Shown one piece after another: positions 43,354-52,309 of a DNA stretch of 64,000 nucleotides. The notes under the pieces were generated by a model. It was not told the origin of the DNA and did no database searches. It worked only from the letters and a program-made list of their open reading frames with translations. The stretch's first letter is position 1; each line of letters opens with the position of its first letter. Source of the stretch: Shimia_B sp038525525 (lineage in GTDB: Bacteria; Pseudomonadota; Alphaproteobacteria; Rhodobacterales; Rhodobacteraceae); the NCBI GenBank assembly GCA_038525525.1, contig JBCBHO010000001.1, positions 248,001 to 312,000 on the forward strand. The letters run 5' to 3'. The position numbers and the translations under genes were made by a program.

Positions 43354-44318
43354 GCCGACACCCTCAGCCGCGGGTCGATGAAGGCGTAGAGAATGTCCAC
43401 GAGGAGATTGATCCCGACGAACATGACCGAGATCAGCATGAGGTAGGCGGCCATGACGGGAATATCGACGAACTGGATCGCGTTGATGAAAAGGAGGCCC
43501 ACGCCGGGCCACTGAAAGACCGTCTCCGTGATGATGGCGAAAGCGATGATCGATCCGAGCTGGAGCCCGATGACGGTGATGACCGGGACCATCGTGTTCT
43601 TCAGCGCGTGGCGGAAATTGATGACGCGGTCAGAGAGGCCTCGCGCCTTGGCGAAGCGGATGTAATCCTGCCGCAGCACTTCGAGCATCTCGGAACGTAC
43701 GAGGCGCATGATGAGGGTCATTTGATAAAGGCCCAGCGTGATGGACGGCAGGATAAGCGCGCGGAGACCGGACTCCGTGAGAAAGCCCGTCGACCAGCCG
43801 CCGATATCCACCGTCTCGCCCCGGCCGAAGGACGGCAGCCAGCCGAGCTCCACCGAGAAAAGGTAGATGAGGAGGATGCCGATCAGGAACGTGGGGAGCG
43901 AGACCCCGATGAGCGAGGCGGACATGATGAAGTTCGCCGTGAACCCGTTGCGCCGGATCGCGGTGAAGACGCCGAGCCCGATGCCGAGGATGATCGCAAA
44001 AAGGCCGGAGACGGCGGCAAGCTCCAGCGTCGCCGGCGCCCGCTCGAGCAGGATCTCCGCCACCGGCCGCCCCTGCCGGAAGGAGACGCCGAAGTTCCCC
44101 TGCACGGCCTGTTCGAGGAAGCGGTAATACTGCACGACGAAGGGCTGATCGAGGCCGAGCTGCGCGCGCAGGCGCTCGACATCCTCCATCGTGCGCTCCT
44201 GACCCAGCATGTTGTCGATCGGATCACCCACGAAGCGGAACATCGAAAAGGCCACGAGCCCCGTGATGAGCAGCACGAGGATGGACTGGCCGACGCGTCT
44301 GATGATGTAGGAGAGCAT
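43350..44318 (-). CDS. ABC transporter permease (DppB-like)
   Basis: 322 residues. Starts MLSYIIRRVGQSILVLLITGL, the OppB/DppB hallmark; FGVSFRQGRPVAEILLERAPATLELA follows and the EAA loop reads RSEMLEVLRQDYIRFAKARGLSDRVINFRHALKNTMVPVI. Pairs with the DppC-like protein to form the channel. Confidence 0.94.
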   Translation of the reverse strand: MLSYIIRRVGQSILVLLITGLVAFSMFRFVGDPIDNMLGQERTMEDVERLRAQLGLDQPFVVQYYRFLEQAVQGNFGVSFRQGRPVAEILLERAPATLELAAVSGLFAIILGIGLGVFTAIRRNGFTANFIMSASLIGVSLPTFLIGILLIYLFSVELGWLPSFGRGETVDIGGWSTGFLTESGLRALILPSITLGLYQMTLIMRLVRSEMLEVLRQDYIRFAKARGLSDRVINFRHALKNTMVPVITVIGLQLGSIIAFAIITETVFQWPGVGLLFINAIQFVDIPVMAAYLMLISVMFVGINLLVDILYAFIDPRLRVSA

Positions 44319-44341
44319 AGGCCCGACCTTTTGCGCTTCAC

Positions 44342-44412
44342 GTCCCGGGCCTGACCCGGGACCTCCACCTCAGCGCTCGCGGGGGCAGAGGCCCCGGCTA
44401 GAAGGCCGGGGC
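44342..44412 (-). repeat. Two hairpins between the second binding protein and the permeases
   Basis: GTCCCGGG-CCTGA-CCCGGGAC (44342-44362) and GCCCCGGC-TAGAAG-GCCGGGGC (44391-44412) are perfect 8-bp GC stems. Neither has a T-run on the transcribed strand, so they are better read as mRNA 3'-end protectors or attenuators that raise binding-protein over permease levels. The first resembles REP-like palindromes common in alphaproteobacteria. Confidence 0.6.
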
Positions 44413-44433
44413 GCGTATTTCTCTTGAGCAGCC

Positions 44434-45972
44434 TTAGTTCACTGTCACCCAGCGAAGGATGAAGAAGTTGTCCGGGCGCTGCGTGAGCTCGATCCCCGCG
44501 CGGGCACCCCAGACAAGCGGCTGCACATAAAGCGGCACGTAGGCCACCTCGTCCTGCATGATGCCGGCCACCTCATCGAGCATGGCCTGGCGGGCCTCCT
44601 CGTCGATCTCGGACTGGATCATGGGCAAGAGCTCGTCGATGCGGGCGTTGGAATAGGCGCCGAAGTTCCAGCTGCCGAGGCGCTTTTCCTCGTTGGGCGT
44701 GGACGCGAGGAAGCGGATCGGATGCTCGGCATCGAAGGTCCCGGGCGACCAGCCGAGGAGGTACATGTCGAAGTTGTCGGCGCGCAGCTCGGGCCAGTAG
44801 TTGGACACGGGCATCGCATCGAGGGTCACGTCCATGCCCGCCTGCGCGAGCATGCCTGTGATGGCCTGGCACACGGCCTCGTCATTCAGATAGCGGTCGT
44901 TCGGGCACTTGAACTCGATGGTCTGCCCGGTGAGGCCCGCCTCTTCCACGAGGGCGCGCGCGGCATCCTGGTCAAAGCCATAAGGCGCGGCCTCGGCATC
45001 GGAGTAGCCGCGCATGGCGGGGCTCACGAGCTGGCTGGCCACCTCGGCATTGCCGCGCATGATCGTCTGCAGGATCGCGGGCACGTTCACCGCACGGGCC
45101 ACGGCCTCGCGGGCGGCGGGATCGAGGAACATGTCGTTCGTGCTCGGACCGCCCTCCTGCTGGTCAAAGCCCAGCATGATCACGCGGGCCTCGATGCCCT
45201 GGATCACCTGCACATCGGGATTGCCGGCAAGCCGCGCGACGTCCTGGATCGGGACCGGATTGATGAAGTCCACGTCGCCGGACAGAAGTGCGGCCAGCGC
45301 TGTCGCCGGGTTCTGGATCGGTGTCATCTCCACGCGCGTGAGGTTATGCTCCACATCTCCCCACCAGCCGGCATGGGGCTCGAGCACAGTCGACAGATCG
45401 GGCTGGCGCGAGACGATCCGGAAGGGCCCCGTGCCATTGGCGTTGAGCGTGGCGAAGTTGCCCTGATCCTTGTCGGGGCGCACCGCGCCGTTGGCCTCGG
45501 CCCAGCCGCTGTCCATCATCATCCAGTTGGCGATGCTGTCGGGAAATATCGGGTTTGGCGCGGTGGTCATGATGTCGACCGTGAAGTCATCGACCTTGAT
45601 CACCTCGCTTACGGGCGCAAACCAGCTCGACGTGTCGGCCTGTTCGGAGGACGCGCGCTCGTAGGAGAAAATGACGTCATCGGCGTTGAATGCAGACCCG
45701 TCCTGGAAGGTAACGCCCTCGCGGAGATTGAAGCGCCAGCCTTCGCCCTCGCCGATGGGTTCCCAGCTCACGGCCAGCGAGGGCTCGATGGACATGTCCT
45801 TGCCGCGCCGGACGAGGCCTTCGTAGACATTATTCAAGAAGCCGAGCACCGGCGCGGAATTGACCGCGTGGGGATCCATGGTCTGCGGATCGGTCGTGAC
45901 GGCGAAGTTGAACTCCTCGGCGCTGGCCGGAAGGGCCAGAACGAGGGCGAGCGCTGTGGAGAAGCGAAGCAT
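44434..45972 (-). CDS. Extracellular solute-binding protein 2 (SBP_bac_5, peptide type)
   Basis: 512 residues from the ATG at 45972 with a signal peptide (MLRFSTALALVLALPASA). Family 5 features: TTDPQTMDPHAVNSAPVLGFLNNVYEGLVRR, LAVSWEPI, FNLREGVTFQDGSAFNADDVIFSYERA, and the C-terminal WSPGTFDAEHPIRFL. Binds peptides, glutathione, opines or similar for the permease below. It is 66 bp downstream of a second, related binding protein, sharing the NDRYLNDEAVCQAITGMLAQ block; the pair looks like a diverged duplication. Confidence 0.93.
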   Translation of the reverse strand: MLRFSTALALVLALPASAEEFNFAVTTDPQTMDPHAVNSAPVLGFLNNVYEGLVRRGKDMSIEPSLAVSWEPIGEGEGWRFNLREGVTFQDGSAFNADDVIFSYERASSEQADTSSWFAPVSEVIKVDDFTVDIMTTAPNPIFPDSIANWMMMDSGWAEANGAVRPDKDQGNFATLNANGTGPFRIVSRQPDLSTVLEPHAGWWGDVEHNLTRVEMTPIQNPATALAALLSGDVDFINPVPIQDVARLAGNPDVQVIQGIEARVIMLGFDQQEGGPSTNDMFLDPAAREAVARAVNVPAILQTIMRGNAEVASQLVSPAMRGYSDAEAAPYGFDQDAARALVEEAGLTGQTIEFKCPNDRYLNDEAVCQAITGMLAQAGMDVTLDAMPVSNYWPELRADNFDMYLLGWSPGTFDAEHPIRFLASTPNEEKRLGSWNFGAYSNARIDELLPMIQSEIDEEARQAMLDEVAGIMQDEVAYVPLYVQPLVWGARAGIELTQRPDNFFILRWVTVN

Positions 45973-46006
45973 GGGACGTTCCTTGGTTGTTGCGGACCAA
46001 AGGGAA

Positions 46007-46031
46007 GGGCCGCCCGGCAAACGGGCGGCCC
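46007..46031 (-). terminator. Strong 10-bp hairpin between the two binding-protein genes
   Basis: GGGCCGCCCG-GCAAA-CGGGCGGCCC, perfect, starting 8 bp after the first binding-protein stop. On the minus strand TTCCCTTT follows, a weak T-rich tail, so partial termination is likely. Confidence 0.6.
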
Positions 46032-46038
46032 GCAGGAG

Positions 46039-47628
46039 TTAGTTCATGGTGCTCATGGTGAAATACTTCACCTTGGGCTGATCCTCGGGATCGACTTCGA
46101 TGCCGACACCATCGGCCATGCCCCAGTTCAGCACCTGGTGATGAATGGGGATGTAGAGCGCTTCGTCCTGCACGACGCGCCAGATTTCGGCGATGTCGGC
46201 ATTTCGAGCTTCGAGATCCGTGTTCGAGGCCAGCGACTTGATCTTGGCGTCGAGTTCGTCATTGTCGAAGCCCGTGCCGTTCCAGGTGCCGATGTCGCTT
46301 TCGCGGCCATGGACGAGGAAGTTGAACACGTACTCACTGTCATAGGTCGGCACGCCCCAGCCCAGCATGTAGAAGTCCGTCTGACCGTCCGTGATCAGCG
46401 GGAAATGCTGCGCCTTGGGCTTTGCATCGAGATTCACGGTGACGCCGATCTGACCGAGCATGCCAACGGCCGCCTGGCAGATCGCCTCATCGTTGATGTA
46501 GCGATCGTTAGGGCAGTCGAGCCGGATGGCGAAGCCATCGCCATAGCCCGCCTCGGCCATGAGCTCTTGGGCCATCGCCACGTTGGTGCTGGATTCGGCA
46601 TCCATGTCCGCTGTCCAGCCATTGACGAAGGGCGGCGCGATCATGCCCGCGGGCTCGGACTGGCCGCGCATGACGACCTGCTGGATTGCGTCGCGGTTGA
46701 TGGCCATGGACATGGCCTTGCGCACGCGCACATCGGCGAGCGGGTTGGCCCCGTCGACGTTGTCGGCCTCGATATCGGCCGCGCCCTGGTTCATCCCGAA
46801 GAAGATCACGCGGTTCTGCGGTGCCTGCTTGACGACGAGGCCGTCCGCATCGTCGACCCGCGCGAGGTCTTGCACCGGCATGTCCTGAAGGAAGTTCACC
46901 TCGCCCGACAAGAGCGCCGCCACGCGGGTCGCGGCGTTCTGGATCGGCGTGTAGACGATCTCGGTCACTTCCATCGGGAACTCGTCGATGCCCCAGTAGT
47001 CGTCGTTGCGGACCATGACGGTGCGCACGTCCGGCTCACGGGACTCGAGCACGTAAGGCCCGGTGCCGTTTGCATTCGTGGTTGCGAAGGTGATCTCGCC
47101 ACCCTCGAAATCCTGCACATTCACGGTGTTGTTCGCCTCGGACCAACCCTTGTCCATGATGAAAAGGTTGGTGAGGTTCGACGGCAGGATCGGGTTGGGG
47201 CCGTCGGTGACCATCTCGATGGTGAAATCGTCGACAGCGCGGACCTCGGTGATCGAGCCGATCAGCTCTTTCATGTCGGAGTTCGGCTGCTTCGCGCGCT
47301 CGTAGGAAAACACAACGTCTTCAGCGGTGAAGTCCTCGCCGCCATGGAAGGTCACGCCCTGACGAAGTTCGAAAATCCAGACGTTGGGATCCTCTTCGCT
47401 GGGGGACCACGACGTGGCAAGGGCGGGCTCGAAGGCCCCGGTCGTGTCGCGGATGATGAGTGGCTCGTACATCTGGTGCCGGATCGTGTGCGTTGGCCCC
47501 TCGTTCTGCGCGTGGGGATCGAGCGTCAGCGCGTCGCCCGCGCGCGCCCAGCGCAGTGTCTCGGCCGTTGCCAGTGTCGTCGTCGACAAAAGCGTGGCCA
47601 TGGCCATGAAGCCTGTGAGCTTGGTCAT
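46039..47628 (-). CDS. Extracellular solute-binding protein 1 (SBP_bac_5, peptide type)
   Basis: 529 residues from the ATG at 47628, preceded by AGGGAGA. Signal peptide ends around TTTLATA. Family 5 segments: WARAGDALTLDPHAQNEGPTHTIRHQMYEPLI, ALATSWSPSEEDPNVWIFELRQGVTFHGGEDFTAEDVVFSYERA. It is the first gene of the operon. With the second binding protein it may widen the ligand range of a single importer. Ligand not inferable. Confidence 0.93.
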   Translation of the reverse strand: MTKLTGFMAMATLLSTTTLATAETLRWARAGDALTLDPHAQNEGPTHTIRHQMYEPLIIRDTTGAFEPALATSWSPSEEDPNVWIFELRQGVTFHGGEDFTAEDVVFSYERAKQPNSDMKELIGSITEVRAVDDFTIEMVTDGPNPILPSNLTNLFIMDKGWSEANNTVNVQDFEGGEITFATTNANGTGPYVLESREPDVRTVMVRNDDYWGIDEFPMEVTEIVYTPIQNAATRVAALLSGEVNFLQDMPVQDLARVDDADGLVVKQAPQNRVIFFGMNQGAADIEADNVDGANPLADVRVRKAMSMAINRDAIQQVVMRGQSEPAGMIAPPFVNGWTADMDAESSTNVAMAQELMAEAGYGDGFAIRLDCPNDRYINDEAICQAAVGMLGQIGVTVNLDAKPKAQHFPLITDGQTDFYMLGWGVPTYDSEYVFNFLVHGRESDIGTWNGTGFDNDELDAKIKSLASNTDLEARNADIAEIWRVVQDEALYIPIHHQVLNWGMADGVGIEVDPEDQPKVKYFTMSTMN

Positions 47629-47842
47629 GGTGTTCTCCCTGATCGTGTGTCGCGCCGCCTTGGGATGCGGCCTATCGCGATACCTCATCATGCCGCGCGT
47701 TGGAGGGAAAGGCCAATCCGATGAAAAACCGGGCACACCGTCGCGCACTCTTGCATCGATGATCTATTGACGGGCAGAGCCCCGGCATGATGCCGAATTG
47801 TCATGCGACATGAGGAGCTTGCCGATTGTTTCTTCCAAAACA

Positions 47843-47871
47843 TTGATTTTTGCCGCGCGATAAATTGTAAT
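47843..47871 (+). promoter_or_regulatory. Candidate promoter of the LacI-type gene
   Basis: TTGATT (47843-47848) and TGTAAT (47866-47871) with a 17-bp spacer, 27 bp before the ATG at 47899. The area is unusually AT-rich for this genome. Confidence 0.5.
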
Positions 47872-47898
47872 CTGGTTCCATCCAAGCAGGTGTCGGAG

Positions 47899-48924
47899 AT
47901 GACAAGGACGAGAATTCGGAACATGGAAGAGTTCGCCGCCGTGAGCGGCATCTCGCGCCCGACCGTCTCAAAATTCTTCAACGATCCCTCGAGTGTTCGT
48001 CCAAAAATTCGCGAGCGCATCGAGGCTGCCCTGCGGGAGCATGAGTATCGGCCCAACATCTACGCGGTGAACCAGAACCGGAAGCTGACGAAGACGATCG
48101 GCATTGTCGTGCCCCTTCTCGTCGACCCCTATTTTGCCGAGATCGCGCGCACGCTCGAGGAGCGGTGTATCCACGCGGGCTACCGCCCGACACTCTTCAG
48201 CGCCCATGGCAGCGCATCTCATGAAGAGGAACTGCTCGACAATCTCCGCGCCCTCAAGCCTGCGGGCGTGCTGCTTGCGCCGCTGGGCCGAACGTCGAAC
48301 AAGGAGGCCCTCCGCCGGTTCTGCGAAGATGTTCCGACACTGATCTTCGACAGCTCAGTGGACGAGCTTGGCCTCGCATTCGTGGGCTCCGACAACGCCC
48401 AGTTCACCACGCATATCGCCGACTACCTGTGCCGTACGGGGGAGCCCCCCTGCTTCTTCGAGATGAAGACCCCCGCCAACCCCAACGCCCACCGCCGTCG
48501 CCAGGCCTACATCAACGCCATGGAGAGCTTCGGCCACGACCCGCAGGTCGTATCGATCGACGGAGAAGGCTGGGGCTTCGAGGAGATCGGGCGCGTGGGC
48601 GGCCATGAGGCCCTGGCGAAGGACCTTTTCAGGACCAACACGGTGCTTTGCAGCAACGACCGCCTCGCCATCGGATTGCTCACAGCCTGCTATGAACGGG
48701 GGCTGAAGATCGGGCGCGATCCGGACTGCGCGATTCGTGTGGCAGGCCAGGATGGACACCCGCATTCGCGCTATACGTGCCCACCGCTGACAACCATTTC
48801 CCACGACTATGACACCGTCTCAAAGACCGCAGTCGACACGCTCTTCCGCGCGATTGAGGGCAACGTAGATGCTTGGAAAAGCACGCGAATAGAGGGAAAA
48901 CTGCTCATGCGCGACAGCGCCTAG
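47899..48924 (+). CDS. LacI-family transcriptional regulator
   Basis: 341 residues from the ATG at 47899; an ATG 24 bases later or 96 bases earlier could also serve. LacI helix-turn-helix at the N-terminus (MEEFAAVSGISRPTVSKFFNDPSSVRPKIRERIEAALREHEYRPN), then hinge and a periplasmic-binding-like sensor domain (GIVVPLLVDPYFAEIARTLEE; CSNDRLAIGLLTACYERG). It lies between the divergent peptide importer and the codirectional polyol operon, and LacI proteins usually sense sugars, so it most likely controls smoEFGK. Confidence 0.9.
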   Translation: MTRTRIRNMEEFAAVSGISRPTVSKFFNDPSSVRPKIRERIEAALREHEYRPNIYAVNQNRKLTKTIGIVVPLLVDPYFAEIARTLEERCIHAGYRPTLFSAHGSASHEEELLDNLRALKPAGVLLAPLGRTSNKEALRRFCEDVPTLIFDSSVDELGLAFVGSDNAQFTTHIADYLCRTGEPPCFFEMKTPANPNAHRRRQAYINAMESFGHDPQVVSIDGEGWGFEEIGRVGGHEALAKDLFRTNTVLCSNDRLAIGLLTACYERGLKIGRDPDCAIRVAGQDGHPHSRYTCPPLTTISHDYDTVSKTAVDTLFRAIEGNVDAWKSTRIEGKLLMRDSA

Positions 48925-48957
48925 TACGGCCCATTTTTAACGCGCGCAAAAAATACA

Positions 48958-48986
48958 TTGACGCCGCGGCATTCGCTCCACTAGCG
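48958..48986 (+). promoter_or_regulatory. Candidate promoter of the polyol operon
   Basis: TTGACG (48958-48963), 17-bp spacer, CTAGCG (48981-48986), 33 bp before the first gene. The -35 is strong, the -10 weak, as expected if an activator or derepression is needed. Confidence 0.4.
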
Positions 48987-48991
48987 TTGAG
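48976..48991. promoter_or_regulatory. Imperfect 16-bp palindrome over the -10 box, candidate LacI-family operator
   Basis: CTCCAC-TAGC-GTTGAG, five of six arm positions symmetric, overlaps the predicted -10 and start region. The position would let the upstream LacI-type protein block transcription. Confidence 0.35.
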
Positions 48992-49018
48992 AGATCATCC
49001 AGTTAGGGAGGAAAACGG

Positions 49019-50332
49019 ATGCGTAAGATGACTGCACTTTGTGCGGCCAGTTCGCTTGCAATTATTGCCAGCTCGGCTGCCTTCGCAGATGGCCACAGCG
49101 CGACGATCACGATCGCCACCGTCAACAACGGCGACATGATCCGCATGCAGGGATACACCGACCAATTCACGGAAGCGAGCGGGATCGCGGTCGAGTGGGT
49201 GACACTCGAGGAAAACGTCCTCCGCCAGCGTGTTACGACCGACATCACCACGAATGGCGGTGCTTTCGACATCATGACGATCGGCATGTACGAAGCCCCG
49301 ATCTGGGGCTCCAATGAGTGGCTCGTGCCGCTGGATGATCTTTCCGCCGAGTACGACGTGGACGACATCCTGCCTGCCATGCGCGGGGGCCTGAGCCACG
49401 ACGGCACCCTTTTCGCAGCGCCTTTCTACGGCGAAAGCTCGATGGTCATGTTCCGGACGGACCTCATGGAGGCAGCCGGTCTGGAGATGCCTGACGAGCC
49501 GAGCTGGGAATTCATCCGCGAGGCGGCGGCGGCGATGACCGACCGCGACAACGACATCAACGGCATCTGCCTGCGTGGCAAGGCTGGCTGGGGTGAAGGC
49601 GGCGCCTTCATCAATGCCATGGCCAACTCGTTCGGCGCACGCGTGTTCGATGAAAACTGGAACGCGCAGCTCGACAGCGAAGAGTGGAACAACACGCTCA
49701 CCTTCTTCGTGGACATGATGAACGAGAGCGGCCCGACGGGCTACGCGACGAACGGTTTCAACGAGAACCTGTCGCTCTTCAATCAGGGCAAGTGCGGCAT
49801 GTGGATCGACGCGACCGTGGCCGCGTCCTTCGTGACCGGCGATGACAGCACCGTGGCCGACAGCGTGGGCTTCGCGCTTGCGCCCGATAACGGGCTTGGC
49901 AAGCGCTCCAACTGGCTCTGGGCCTGGGCTCTGGCAATTCCGGCGGGCACCCAGCAGGAGGCCGAGGCCAAGCAGTTCATCGAATGGGCGACCTCGAAGG
50001 ATTACATCGAGCTCGTCGCGGAGAACGAAGGCTGGGCCAACGTCCCGCCGGGCGCGCGTCAGTCGCTCTACGAGACGCCGGAGTATCAGGAGGTGGCCTT
50101 CGCCCAGAAGACCCTCGACTCCATCCTGTCCGCCGACCCGAACAATCCGACCGTGGACCCCGTTCCTTACGTCGGCATCCAGTTCGCGGCCATCCCGGAA
50201 TGGGCCGGTTTCTGGACCGAGGTGAGCCAAGAATTCTCGGCGGTCTATGCAGGGCAGCAGTCGGTCGACGAGGCACTTGGCAAGGCGCAGGCCATCGTGA
50301 ACGACGCGATGGAAGCGGCGGGCTACCGCTAG
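49019..50332 (+). CDS. smoE: Polyol ABC transporter substrate-binding protein (SmoE/MtlE-like)
   Basis: 437 residues with a signal peptide ending near AAFADG. Family 1 sugar-binding protein pattern: LEENVLRQRVTTDITTNGGAFDIMTIGMYEAPIW, LFAAPFYGESSMVMFRTDLMEAAGLEMPDEPSWEF, FNQGKCGMWIDATVAASFV, and LWAWALAIPAGTQQEAEAKQFIEWATSKDY. In Rhodobacter sphaeroides the equivalent gene opens the sorbitol/mannitol operon in the same order as here. AGGGAGGAAAA is a near-perfect ribosome site. Confidence 0.9.
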   Translation: MRKMTALCAASSLAIIASSAAFADGHSATITIATVNNGDMIRMQGYTDQFTEASGIAVEWVTLEENVLRQRVTTDITTNGGAFDIMTIGMYEAPIWGSNEWLVPLDDLSAEYDVDDILPAMRGGLSHDGTLFAAPFYGESSMVMFRTDLMEAAGLEMPDEPSWEFIREAAAAMTDRDNDINGICLRGKAGWGEGGAFINAMANSFGARVFDENWNAQLDSEEWNNTLTFFVDMMNESGPTGYATNGFNENLSLFNQGKCGMWIDATVAASFVTGDDSTVADSVGFALAPDNGLGKRSNWLWAWALAIPAGTQQEAEAKQFIEWATSKDYIELVAENEGWANVPPGARQSLYETPEYQEVAFAQKTLDSILSADPNNPTVDPVPYVGIQFAAIPEWAGFWTEVSQEFSAVYAGQQSVDEALGKAQAIVNDAMEAAGYR

Positions 50333-50349
50333 TAACGGGTCCTCCCGGT

Positions 50350-50381
50350 CCGGGGGCGGCGACTGTCGCCCCCGGGTTTTT
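50350..50381 (+). terminator. Strong intrinsic terminator/attenuator between smoE and smoF
   Basis: An 11-bp stem with one G-T pair (arms 50350-50360 and 50365-50375), GACT loop, then five Ts, beginning 17 bp after the smoE stop. Inside an operon it would let most transcripts end after the binding-protein gene. Confidence 0.85.
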
Positions 50382-50477
50382 ACTTCGAACCGACACCTCC
50401 ACCGTTGCGGGCTTTGGCTCGCGTGTTGGCGGCTTCCCATGAAGCTGATCGAAACGCCTGACCCAGGAAGTTGACCG

Positions 50478-51356
50478 ATGGCAACCAAAGCATCCCGATC
50501 TGCGGCCCGCGTGATGATGGCTCCCGCCGTTATCCTGCTCCTCGGCTGGATGCTCGTGCCGCTGTTCATGACCCTCTTCTTTTCATTCAAGAGGTATCTG
50601 CCGCTCCGTGGAGACAGCCTGGAACGCGGGTTGGACTGGGTCGGCTTCGAGAATTACACCCGCTTCCTGTCTTCAAGTGCGTTCTGGCCCAGCGTGCAAA
50701 CGACGCTTGTCATGGTAGGCGGCGTGCTCCTGATCACGGTGGTTCTGGGGGTGTTGCTCGCGATGCTCCTTGATCAACCGATGTGGGGTCAGGGTGCCGT
50801 GCGGATCCTCGTCATAGCACCGTTCTTCGTCATGCCGACCGTCTCGGCGCTGGTGTGGAAAAACATGCTCATGGACCCGGTCAACGGCATCTTCGCGCAT
50901 CTTTGGCGCTTCTTCGGGGCGGACCCGATCTCCTGGCTCTCGGACGTGCCGCTCGGCTCCATCGTCCTCATCGTGTCCTGGCAATGGCTGCCATTCGCGA
51001 CGCTGATCCTTCTCACGGCGATCCAGTCTCTCGACAGTGAGCAGCTCGAAGCCGCGGAGATGGACGGCGCACCGCCTCTCAAGCGCTTCTGGCATATCGT
51101 GCTGCCCCATCTGAGCCGCGCGATCACGATCGTGGTGCTGATCCAGACCATTTTCCTCCTGTCGATTTTCGCAGAGATCTTCGTGACGACGGGCGGTGCC
51201 TTCGGGACCCGGACGCTCACCTACCTCATTTTCCAACGCGTCATCGACAGTCAGAATATCGGACTTGGATCCGCGGGGGGCGTTTACGCAATCATCCTTG
51301 CCAACATCGTGGCGATTTTCCTCATGCGCATTGTCGGGAAGAACCTCGATGCCTGA
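50478..51356 (+). CDS. smoF: Polyol ABC transporter permease (SmoF-like)
   Basis: 292 residues, six helices. MalF-type sugar permease with APAVILLLGWMLVPLFMTLFFSFKRY at the N-terminus and the EAA loop EQLEAAEMDGAPPLKRFWHIVLPHLSRAI. It lies 145 bp after smoE, behind the attenuator. Confidence 0.92.
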   Translation: MATKASRSAARVMMAPAVILLLGWMLVPLFMTLFFSFKRYLPLRGDSLERGLDWVGFENYTRFLSSSAFWPSVQTTLVMVGGVLLITVVLGVLLAMLLDQPMWGQGAVRILVIAPFFVMPTVSALVWKNMLMDPVNGIFAHLWRFFGADPISWLSDVPLGSIVLIVSWQWLPFATLILLTAIQSLDSEQLEAAEMDGAPPLKRFWHIVLPHLSRAITIVVLIQTIFLLSIFAEIFVTTGGAFGTRTLTYLIFQRVIDSQNIGLGSAGGVYAIILANIVAIFLMRIVGKNLDA

Positions 51357-51439
51357 TCGTTGGCCCTGCCCTGCCCGGCGCACCGCAGCGCGCCCCAGTC
51401 AACTGATGAAGGCCACGCGCCCAACGGGAAGGACCTGAC

Positions 51440-52270
51440 ATGGCCCGCGCCATCACGCCCCGCCGCAAGATCCTCACCACGGCCGCCGCCTGGACGATCG
51501 CGCTCATCATCTTCTTTCCGATCTACTGGACGATCCTGACCAGCTTCAAAACCGAGGCGCAGGCGATCAACGATCCCCCGCTCTTCTTCAATTTCGATTG
51601 GACGTTGGAGAACTACGCGGTGGTGCAGGACCGCTCCGACTACATGCGCTTCCTGTGGAACTCTGTCTTCATCGCCGGGGGCTCCACGCTCCTTGGCATC
51701 CTCATCGCCGTGCCGGCTGCGTGGTCAATGGCGTTCGTGCCCTCGCGGCGCACGAAGGACATCCTGCTCTGGATGCTCTCGACGAAGATGCTGCCTGCGG
51801 TCGGGGTCCTTTACCCGATCTCGCTCATCTTCGTGGAGTTCAACCTTCTGGACACGCGGGGCGGGCTCATTCTCGTGCTGATGCTGATCAACCTGCCGAT
51901 CATCGTCTGGATGCTCTATACCTACTTCAAGGAAATCCCCGGCGAGATCCTCGAGGCCGCGCGCATGGACGGCGCGCGTCTGCGCGAAGAAATCCTCTAC
52001 GTGCTGACCCCCATGGCCGTGCCGGGGATCGCCTCCACCGTTCTCTTGAATTTCATTCTCGCCTGGAACGAGGCGTTCTGGACGTTGAACCTGACAGCCG
52101 CGAGCGCCGCGCCGCTCACCGCCTTCATCGCGAGTTATTCGAGCCCCGAGGGCCTTTTCTTCGCCAAGCTCAGCGCCGCCTCCACCATGGCCATCGCGCC
52201 GATCCTCATCCTCGGCTGGTTCAGCCAAAAGCAACTCGTCCGCGGCCTCACCTTCGGTGCCGTGAAATAA
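51440..52270 (+). CDS. smoG: Polyol ABC transporter permease (SmoG-like)
   Basis: 276 residues, six helices. MalG-type with IFFPIYWTILTSFKTEAQA after the first helix and the EAA loop GEILEAARMDGARLREEILYVLTPMAVPGIAST. C-terminus GLTFGAVK is typical of the mannitol/sorbitol branch. Confidence 0.92.
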   Translation: MARAITPRRKILTTAAAWTIALIIFFPIYWTILTSFKTEAQAINDPPLFFNFDWTLENYAVVQDRSDYMRFLWNSVFIAGGSTLLGILIAVPAAWSMAFVPSRRTKDILLWMLSTKMLPAVGVLYPISLIFVEFNLLDTRGGLILVLMLINLPIIVWMLYTYFKEIPGEILEAARMDGARLREEILYVLTPMAVPGIASTVLLNFILAWNEAFWTLNLTAASAAPLTAFIASYSSPEGLFFAKLSAASTMAIAPILILGWFSQKQLVRGLTFGAVK

Positions 52271-52309
52271 AGCTCTGCCGAAGCCAGGCCGACGCGCAAA
52301 GGAAAACGC

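Noticed and set aside
44342..44362. Intrinsic terminator after the second binding protein
   Set aside because: A perfect stem but no T-run on the transcribed strand, and the permease genes follow in the same operon; listed as a hairpin repeat instead.
44722..47724. 1000-codon plus-strand frame
   Set aside because: Antisense to the two binding-protein genes; composition typical of a shadow.
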